From Caldifarciminota bacterium UBA3073 (GTDB lineage: Bacteria; Hydrothermota; UBA3073), in the NCBI GenBank assembly GCA_002366725.1, contig DFBT01000111.1, forward strand, positions 1 through 6,396: a stretch of DNA of 6,396 nucleotides, read 5' to 3'. A model generated the notes under the pieces. The model had not been told where the DNA came from and searched no databases. It was given only the letters and a program-made list of their open reading frames with translations. The translations under genes were made by a program, and so were the position numbers. How positions within the stretch are numbered: the first letter of the stretch is position 1; every line of letters starts with the position of its first letter. Shown piece by piece: positions 1-4,857 of this stretch.

Positions 1-40
1 ACTAAATCCGTGAAGAACCAAATTTTTATATTTAATATTA

Positions 41-60
41 CCTCTGTGACCTCTGTGGTT
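41..60. repeat. Tandem 9-mer repeat (CCTCTGTGA CCTCTGTGG)
   Basis: Two adjacent nonamers, CCTCTGTGA and CCTCTGTGG, differ only at the last base and are followed by TTTTT. On the minus strand this reads AACCACAGAGGTCACAGAGG. Similar 'CACAGAGG' strings are common dispersed spacer sequences in several bacterial groups, as I recall; I could not search for further copies. The flanking 1..129 is AT-rich and holds no recognisable gene. Confidence 0.5.
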
Positions 61-95
61 TTTCATATTCTATTTGACACTGCCTTCAATTCGCC

Positions 96-111
96 GGGCA
101 AAATGTCGCCC
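96..111 (-). other. Small hairpin downstream of the dapF relic
   Basis: On the minus strand GGGCGA-CATT-TTGCCC can form a 6-bp stem (one G-U pair) with a 4-nt loop. It lies about 20 nt past the last stop of the dapF relic. No T-tract follows, so it is not a standard intrinsic terminator. It may be the remains of one, or chance. Confidence 0.25.
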
Positions 112-129
112 ATTGGTAGGACGGTATAT

Positions 130-393
130 TTAACGCCTATTTTGGGAATTCAACTTCACCCCAAAATACAAAACGAGGGGTTCCCTTCAGTAGAAGGTAG
201 TTTCTCCCCTATCTTCAACCACAAGGACCCCACCTCTGGATTCAAATTCGCAACATGGAGCAATTAAATTAAGTTTTCTGAGAATACAAAAGGAAGACAT
301 GACACCTGAAGCACAAGAATATGTTTCACCAACACCTCTTTCCCATATCCTGTGTTTCACTCTTTTTTTTGACTCGATAAAAAGAACTTCATT
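130..393 (-). pseudogene. dapF: Relic of diaminopimelate epimerase C-terminal domain (dapF)
   Basis: DapF interconverts LL- and meso-diaminopimelate in lysine and peptidoglycan synthesis. The minus-strand frame open from 393 to a TGA at 187..189 encodes NEVLFIES, then RIWERGVGETYSCASG, then SRGGVLVVED. These match the DapF C-terminal pattern NV.FVE...VR.WERGVGET.(A/S)CG(T/S)G...GG.L.V, including the second catalytic cysteine (C in SCASG). The reading continues sensibly after the TGA (REPLVLYFGV, compare TGPA.LVF.G) to a TAA at 130..132. A TAA at 394..396 closes the frame upstream. About 70 percent of the usual 270-280 residues, including the first catalytic cysteine, is absent; the preceding DNA is the end of the CBS-like gene 28 nt away. 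An SD-like AAGGAG at 413..418 may be the original dapF ribosome site. I call it a non-functional remnant. The family call rests on motif recognition by eye. Confidence 0.8.
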
Positions 394-421
394 TTATTTA
401 GAGATATCCTTTCTCCTTCAT

Positions 422-1168
422 TCATTTATCATTATAAATTTTTGATAGATATTTAAGGCCGGTATCGGGAAGTAAAGTTACCACAATAGAACCCTCGGGA
501 GCTCTGTTACAAACACTCACCGCCGCGAAGACATTGGCGCCAGACGAACCTCCGACAAATAATCCTTCCCACCTGGCAAGTTTTCTTGTCATAAGAAATG
601 CATTCTTGTCTGTTATTTGTATCATATCGTCAACGAGTGAAAAATCCACGGTTGGAATAATTGCATCGTCTCCGAGACCCTCAATTTCAAATTCTTTATA
701 AATACCGGGTTTTCCATTTTTAAAATAATCGTAAAAGACGGAGCCCACCGGATCAAAGGCAATGCATTTAATCTCCGGGTTTTTTTCTTTGAGGAATTTG
801 GCTATTCCGGTAAATGTACCACCGGTTCCAAGACCCGCAACGAAATGGGTCAGCTTGCCTTCCGTGTCCTCCCATATTTCTCTCGCGGTGGTTTTGTAAT
901 GAGCCATTGGATTATCAATGTTCTCGTGCTGATTTACATAGAAAGCATTTGGAGTGACCTCGGCAAGGCCTCTTGCAACCTCATTTCTGCTTTCCGGAGA
1001 ACCATGTTTTGCATTTCCAGAACACATTATTACATCGGCGCCAAGCGATCTTAAGTGATCTATCTTCTCTTTTGATACCTTCTCAGTTACCGCCAATATA
1101 ACCTTAAAATTCTTAACACTCCCATACATCGCAAGTGCCACACCCGTATTACCCGATGTTGCCTCCAT
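422..1168 (-). CDS. N-terminally truncated cystathionine beta-synthase/cysteine synthase family protein (probable pseudogene)
   Basis: This 248-residue ORF belongs to the fold-type II PLP family that condenses serine or O-acetylserine with homocysteine or sulfide. Visible motifs are the substrate loop TSGNTG (residues 4-9), SPESRNEVA (57-65), NPMAHYKTTA (86-95), the phosphate-binding loop GLGTGGTFTG (112-121) and GGSSGA (206-211). It ends normally with PDTG.KYL. The SPES, NP.AHY.TTA and FDPVGS strings look closer to cystathionine beta-synthase than to CysK/CysM. The ATG at 1166..1168 is the only in-frame start. Homology continues upstream of it without a start (QRGELKKEGVI), then hits a TGA at 1211..1213. 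The preceding region of about 55-60 residues, with the SVKDR-type PLP lysine, is missing, so PLP catalysis is not expected. An SD-like GAGGGAG lies 5 nt before the ATG. The dapF relic follows after 28 nt. CBS versus cysteine synthase cannot be settled here. Confidence 0.85.
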   Translation of the reverse strand: MEATSGNTGVALAMYGSVKNFKVILAVTEKVSKEKIDHLRSLGADVIMCSGNAKHGSPESRNEVARGLAEVTPNAFYVNQHENIDNPMAHYKTTAREIWEDTEGKLTHFVAGLGTGGTFTGIAKFLKEKNPEIKCIAFDPVGSVFYDYFKNGKPGIYKEFEIEGLGDDAIIPTVDFSLVDDMIQITDKNAFLMTRKLARWEGLFVGGSSGANVFAAVSVCNRAPEGSIVVTLLPDTGLKYLSKIYNDK

Positions 1169-1184
1169 AATTACTCCCTCTTTC

Positions 1185-1214
1185 TTAAGTTCTCCCCTCT
1201 GGAAGGTATTTCAT
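1185..1214 (-). other. Probable original start of the CBS-like gene, now a 9-codon out-of-frame stub
   Basis: The ATG at 1212..1214 opens M-K-Y-L-P-E-G-R-T and stops at a TAA (1185..1187). It has an excellent AGGAGA (1221..1226) 6-7 nt upstream and lies about 58 nt after the predicted transcription start. Bacterial CBS and cysteine synthases often start MKY..NILE.IGNTPL, so this looks like the genuine start. An internal deletion after about codon 5 then joined it, out of frame, to the sequence encoding QRGELKKEG. The stub's stop lies 16 nt before the ATG of the remaining ORF, so termination-reinitiation is possible in principle. Confidence 0.6.
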
Positions 1215-1220
1215 CCCCGT

Positions 1221-1226
1221 TCTCCT
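1221..1226 (-). promoter_or_regulatory. Shine-Dalgarno AGGAGA before the relic start
   Basis: The minus strand reads AAAGGAGAACGGGGATG, with ideal spacing to the ATG at 1212..1214. It is much better placed than anything before the other short ATGs nearby (1248..1250 and 1269..1271), which encode only 20 and 6 codons. This supports 1214 as the ancestral start. Confidence 0.6.
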
Positions 1227-1278
1227 TTCCCCGTGTCGGCTTTTAGCCATTTAATCTTTATCTTTCTCCATATTTACT

Positions 1279-1307
1279 ATTTTACCACATCTTTTCCAAG
1301 TAGTCAA
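1279..1307 (-). promoter_or_regulatory. Sigma70-type promoter for the CBS-like gene
   Basis: On the minus strand TTGACT (1302..1307) is separated by exactly 17 nt from TAAAAT (1279..1284), each one base off consensus. An A/T-rich stretch just upstream (ATATTTGATATTTTTTTC) resembles an UP element. Transcription would start near 1272. The match is seen directly; activity is inferred. Confidence 0.75.
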
Positions 1308-1431
1308 GAAAAAAATATCAAATATTAGTGAATGGTGAATAATAGAGAACTTGAGAGTACACCACCAAGGTGGAACAAAAACACAAACTATCATTCTTAA
1401 CAAGCCCCGGGACAACAAGGTAATGCAGGGC
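1308..1431. other. Non-coding spacer between terminator and promoter
   Basis: This is part of the 321-nt gap between genes (1169..1489). Apart from the heptamers and a 12-nt inverted repeat CCACC-AA-GGTGG (1362..1373), I see nothing in it. Short ORFs crossing it run through the terminator and promoter, have no SD and encode no recognisable protein. Confidence 0.6.
1326..1339 (+). repeat. Two tandem heptamers of the NNGTGAA type
   Basis: TAGTGAA and TGGTGAA sit side by side. The same heptamer pattern occurs on the minus strand at 4798..4818, which suggests a small repeat family in the spacers of this genome. Two copies are few, so chance is possible. Confidence 0.4.
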
Positions 1432-1468
1432 AAAATAATAGGGGACGTCAAACTCAACGCCCCCTATT
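1432..1468 (-). terminator. Intrinsic terminator of the 1049-residue exported protein gene
   Basis: On the minus strand AATAGGGGGCGT and ACGTCCCCTATT form a 12-bp stem (one G-U pair) around the 8-nt loop TGAGTTTG, followed by ATTTTG. The stem begins 22 nt after the TAG at 1490..1492. Position, GC-rich core and short T-run all fit Rho-independent termination. It separates this gene from the promoter of the CBS-like gene. Confidence 0.85.
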
Positions 1469-1489
1469 TAACTAACCCCTGTGTTGGTC

Positions 1490-4400
1490 CTATTTCATCA
1501 GCACGAGCTTCCTGGTTGCCTTATAACCGTCCGTCGCAAGCCTCGCGAAGTAGATTCCGGTGGGGAGACTCTTTCCGTCCAGTCTTATGGTATGATAACC
1601 CGCTTCAAGTCTACCATCCACAAGCGTTTTTACCTCTCTGCCAGATACATCATAAACCTTCAGAGAGACCCTCTCCTCTTTTGGAATTCCAAACTTGATG
1701 GTCATATCATTCCTCGCTGGATTTGGATGGAGAAATAAGGAATGAATAATAGGTATATTACTGTCGGCAGTTTGACCTCCCCCTCCACCGCTTCTTATGT
1801 AGCGACCATTGGATACAAATACAAAATCCCGTACCCATCCCGGTTCCTTGTTGGGCACATCAAAGCAGAGTGTTATGACATTGTCGGGTATCAGTTTGGC
1901 GTATTTGTCATCCAATTCCAGAAGCAGGTCTTTAACGGAATTCCCACCAGAATCCTTTGCCTCTATAAGACCACCTTCCTGTACTTTTACATCACCCTCT
2001 CCGCAAGACACAATACCGAGATAGTCAAGTCTGTTATTCGTGAAGAACTCAATCTTTATCTTATCTGTGCCTTGAGGTAAAGCAACACCGCCTCCCGACC
2101 AGTTCCACCTCGAAAGAACTGGCGATAAATCACTCCAGGTGTCCCCATCGGCAACCTTTAACTGTGGTAAGTAGGCTGCCTTAATCGCTATCCACGGATG
2201 CACTAAAGCGCGGTCTATAGTCGGGTCGAGGGTGACGATGAGGTGTGAACCTTTTTCAGCAATATAGCACTCTCCGTCTTTGTAATCCACTTTAGATTTC
2301 TGGTTCTTTTTCTTCTCATCCGAACAGGACAACGGTTTTGTCTCCTTTTCTATTGACAATATATTTCCATCCTGATCCACGATAACATCTATATCTGCGG
2401 GATGGTCAACTGTCAACAGTTTCACCTGATTGAGATAACTGAGCTCACTCTCATACTCTGCCATCTTCAATATATATCCCTCCGCTTGTTCTACGAGCGG
2501 CTTCTCAAGCAGGTAATGGTCTGTAACATCCTTATCTGGATATAATTCCGATGTGGGAAGGATGTTGTTGTCCTCCACGAACTTTTCACCGTTCCAGGTA
2601 TAGAGGAATGGACAGCCCGAAGTCACCGTAATGACATACTCATCGCTCCATTCTCCAACATTTCCCGACCTATCCATGGCGGCAACCTTATAGACGAGGT
2701 CGGTTCCAACGGGATCGCTTCTTTTCTCCTGATACCAGTTTCTCTCAACCGGAGACACATTATTGAGATTGCCCTTTGGCCCCGGTGTTCCATCGGGATA
2801 TATTACCTCTGGACACACCCAGTATCCGCCGAGATTTGGTTCGCCTGTCTCAGATGTCGAGTTCCACTTGAGGTAAACAGTCTTCTCTGATCGATTCCAG
2901 TGTCCGGTGAGACCGGTCACCTTTGGTGGGGCAAGGTCATCTGTCGGTTCACAGGAAACAAAAACTGGGTCTGTCACTGCGATTCCGTTGAATCCGACAA
3001 TTTTGTACTCAACATCCCATCCTGTAAGGGCATCTGGGTCAGTGTAATGGAGACCGGAGACAGTAGCAATTTGATTGAAATCCGTAATGTGATCGAAATC
3101 ACCTGGGATTCCCTCACCGGGAATTGGTTTCCTGTAAATGTAGTAGCATTCGTTTGGTATATCAGTATTCCATTCAAGATAGACATTGCCACCGTGGTCA
3201 CCCGCACTATCGCTGGCAGCATAGTTGTATAAATTCGCTGGATTATCTGCCGGTTCCAAATCGTAAGGAATTGCGTCATCTGCGTTACTAAACCAGCTAC
3301 AGCCGTAGTAGGTTCTTACTCTATACCAGTATGTCATCTGATATGTAACTGTGGCATCATATTTGGTTATGTGTAAATCCTCCGGATGGTCTGCTCGGAC
3401 AGTATGCCAGAACGAATCTATATCCTCGTAAGGGCCCTCTCTTACCAGAGCACGCTGAATAATAACAAGTCTTTCAACCGAACCTTCGTATACAGTCGAG
3501 TACAGGTCCATCTCTATTTTCACCCTCTGTGATTCTCCTGTGCAGGTAATATATTGAACATACCATATATTCTCCTCTATCCCGGGAAGGGCTTCGTAGC
3601 TTATTTTAGCTTCATTATTCCCAGATGCAAGCCAATAAGCACCTCCCGTTTCTGGAACCTGATCTACAGATGTGAGGTCATAAACAGCGTGATACCTCCA
3701 CAAATCCTCATTGTAATCTATGATAATCCCATTACTGCCAACCATGGGAAAGATATCATAGTCACGGAGTCCCATATCATACAGCCACTGGGTTGAAGAT
3801 GGGTATATCTGCGCTGTATTCCATGTACCCCCACCGTCCTCGGTATATCCATACTTACCCGACGAGATGGAAACATAGGCTTCTTGCATATCCCTTGCAC
3901 GGATATGAAAGGCACCCTCATTCACATCCTCAACTCCCCATCCGGGGTTTACCTGCCACTCGCTGTTGGGGAATTTATCGGGGAAACGCCCCCAGGATTG
4001 ACCACCATTGACTGTCTTCACAATGAGCCCGGAGTTATCAGCAACTGCCCATACATTATCAGGATTGTTCTTATCCACCCATATACCCACAAAACAGTCG
4101 GCATGCTTATCGAGATCAGGTTCAACAGGTGGTGCTTCTGTCTTATTCCATGTCCCTCCCCCATTCGTCGTCTTCAGTATATACCCCCTTGAGCACCCCA
4201 CATATAAGATGTCGGAGTTTGCGTAGTCTATGGAGAAGCAGGCAAGGTCATATCCATCCGCCGTGGGATATGTAGCTGACCAGGTGTTTCCGTCATCTGT
4301 GCTCCTCAATATTATCCCCTTCCTCTCTCCTACCTTCTCACCAACGATGAAAAGTGTATTAGAATAGGGTATCATGCATATACCCTTGAAGTTCCAGTCA

Positions 4401-4639
4401 GATTGAGTTATAGAAGGGGTAACATTGAGGGTGACATACTCACCATCATTATAGTCATAAAGGTACCTGTACACAAGTCCCCCATCACCCACAAACCACT
4501 TATACACATCCCAGCCTTCATATGTCCCGGCATCATTAAAGATACCCCCGCCCTCCACATAGTGCTCTCCAAAATACTCCACTCCAAATGAGTAACTTGC
4601 GAAGAGCAGAGCAAGGGACACCACCATAAGTCCTTTCAC
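1490..4639 (-). CDS. Large exported protein: Asp-box propeller, Fn3-like modules, T9SS sorting domain
   Basis: Counting from the GTG at 4639 the protein has 1049 residues. Residues 1-19 form a signal peptide (VKGLMVVSLALLFASYSFG). Residues ~30-325 carry four Asp-box motifs of the BNR/sialidase/YCF48 type: STDDGNTW (113), TTNGGGTW (157), TVNGGQSW (209) and TEDGGGTW (266). Fn3-like beta modules follow at ~464-560 and ~571-674, the second starting APPKVTGLTG. The region from CPFLYTWNGEKFVEDN (676) to ~945 I cannot assign; it has a lysine-rich stretch near 770-785. SGGGGGQ (950) is a hinge. Residues ~963-1049 are a T9SS type A sorting domain: HPNPARNDMTIKFGIP, VSLKVYDVSGREVKTLV, GIYFARL, TRKLVLMK. 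It is probably surface-attached or secreted; ligand or enzyme activity is unknown. The frame also stays open up to a GTG at 4702, but that start would put extra residues before the signal peptide. An in-frame ATG at 4627 is another option. It has its own possible promoter and a clear terminator. Confidence 0.85.
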   Translation of the reverse strand: MKGLMVVSLALLFASYSFGVEYFGEHYVEGGGIFNDAGTYEGWDVYKWFVGDGGLVYRYLYDYNDGEYVTLNVTPSITQSDWNFKGICMIPYSNTLFIVGEKVGERKGIILRSTDDGNTWSATYPTADGYDLACFSIDYANSDILYVGCSRGYILKTTNGGGTWNKTEAPPVEPDLDKHADCFVGIWVDKNNPDNVWAVADNSGLIVKTVNGGQSWGRFPDKFPNSEWQVNPGWGVEDVNEGAFHIRARDMQEAYVSISSGKYGYTEDGGGTWNTAQIYPSSTQWLYDMGLRDYDIFPMVGSNGIIIDYNEDLWRYHAVYDLTSVDQVPETGGAYWLASGNNEAKISYEALPGIEENIWYVQYITCTGESQRVKIEMDLYSTVYEGSVERLVIIQRALVREGPYEDIDSFWHTVRADHPEDLHITKYDATVTYQMTYWYRVRTYYGCSWFSNADDAIPYDLEPADNPANLYNYAASDSAGDHGGNVYLEWNTDIPNECYYIYRKPIPGEGIPGDFDHITDFNQIATVSGLHYTDPDALTGWDVEYKIVGFNGIAVTDPVFVSCEPTDDLAPPKVTGLTGHWNRSEKTVYLKWNSTSETGEPNLGGYWVCPEVIYPDGTPGPKGNLNNVSPVERNWYQEKRSDPVGTDLVYKVAAMDRSGNVGEWSDEYVITVTSGCPFLYTWNGEKFVEDNNILPTSELYPDKDVTDHYLLEKPLVEQAEGYILKMAEYESELSYLNQVKLLTVDHPADIDVIVDQDGNILSIEKETKPLSCSDEKKKNQKSKVDYKDGECYIAEKGSHLIVTLDPTIDRALVHPWIAIKAAYLPQLKVADGDTWSDLSPVLSRWNWSGGGVALPQGTDKIKIEFFTNNRLDYLGIVSCGEGDVKVQEGGLIEAKDSGGNSVKDLLLELDDKYAKLIPDNVITLCFDVPNKEPGWVRDFVFVSNGRYIRSGGGGGQTADSNIPIIHSLFLHPNPARNDMTIKFGIPKEERVSLKVYDVSGREVKTLVDGRLEAGYHTIRLDGKSLPTGIYFARLATDGYKATRKLVLMK

Positions 4640-4653
4640 CCATCTTATAACAA

Positions 4654-4675
4654 CCTCCTTCAGGCATAAAGCCTG
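4654..4675 (-). promoter_or_regulatory. Strong SD AAGGAGG with an adjoining hairpin
   Basis: On the minus strand a 5-bp hairpin CAGGC-TTTAT-GCCTG (4661..4675) is followed at once by AAGGAGG (4654..4660). The SD is 10 nt from an out-of-frame ATG (4641..4643) and 14 nt from the in-frame GTG (4637..4639). The hairpin does not cover the SD but could influence ribosome access; that role is a guess. Confidence 0.55.
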
Positions 4676-4728
4676 TAGTGGTTCAAACTCCAAAACACAC
4701 ACAAATTGGGGTATCCAGCCCTCAATAT

Positions 4729-4759
4729 ATTAGATTCTCCTCCCTCTCTAAATTGTCAA
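4729..4759 (-). promoter_or_regulatory. Possible sigma70-type promoter for the 1049-residue exported protein gene
   Basis: On the minus strand a perfect TTGACA (4754..4759) is followed after 19 nt by TCTAAT (4729..4734), five of six bases of the -10 consensus. The spacer is longer than ideal. It would give a 5' leader of about 80 nt containing the hairpin and SD. FCB-group bacteria often use other promoter consensus sequences, so this is tentative. Confidence 0.4.
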
Positions 4760-4797
4760 CTTTCACATAAACAACCAAAAACGAGCCCCGGGCAATA

Positions 4798-4818
4798 TTC
4801 ACGATTTACGCTTCACGG
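4798..4818 (-). repeat. Three tandem heptamers (CCGTGAA GCGTAAA TCGTGAA)
   Basis: The plus strand reads TTCACGA TTTACGC TTCACGG, three units in exact 7-nt register. It lies in the spacer between the two exported-protein genes. It resembles the pair at 1326..1339 (TAGTGAA TGGTGAA) in the opposite orientation. A lone CCGTGAA also occurs at 8..14. Confidence 0.55.
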
Positions 4819-4857
4819 CTTAACTTACCACCTCCCTTCCTGCCCATATTGGCTCTG

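Noticed and set aside
74..102. Plus-strand TTGACA at 74..79 as a promoter
   Set aside because: No -10-like sequence at suitable spacing, and no plus-strand gene follows.
187..189. TGA in the dapF relic read as tryptophan or selenocysteine
   Set aside because: The gene also lacks its N-terminal two thirds, no SECIS-like structure is evident, and the other genes show no sign of TGA recoding.
10..267. Plus-strand ORF of 85 residues
   Set aside because: It has no SD and no recognisable domain, and it lies opposite the dapF relic, whose minus-strand reading has clear family motifs.
1362..1373. Inverted repeat CCACC-AA-GGTGG as an operator or terminator
   Set aside because: The arms are 5 nt with a 2-nt centre and no T-tract. 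An operator role is possible, but nothing else supports it.
1251..1457. Minus-strand ORF of 68 residues ending MEKDKD
   Set aside because: It runs through the terminator and the promoter, has no SD, and its sequence resembles no protein. The MEKDKD stub alone would start right at the predicted transcription start.
2900..3279. Overlapping plus and minus ORFs inside the large exported-protein gene
   Set aside because: They are alternative-frame readings of a gene with clear signal peptide, repeats and sorting domain; they have no domains of their own.
4776..4855. Possible terminator of the FG-GAP gene (GAGCC ... GGCTC then TTTTT on the minus strand)
   Set aside because: The stem is 5 bp (plus a possible inner 4 bp) and closes a loop of tens of bases, too weak to support.
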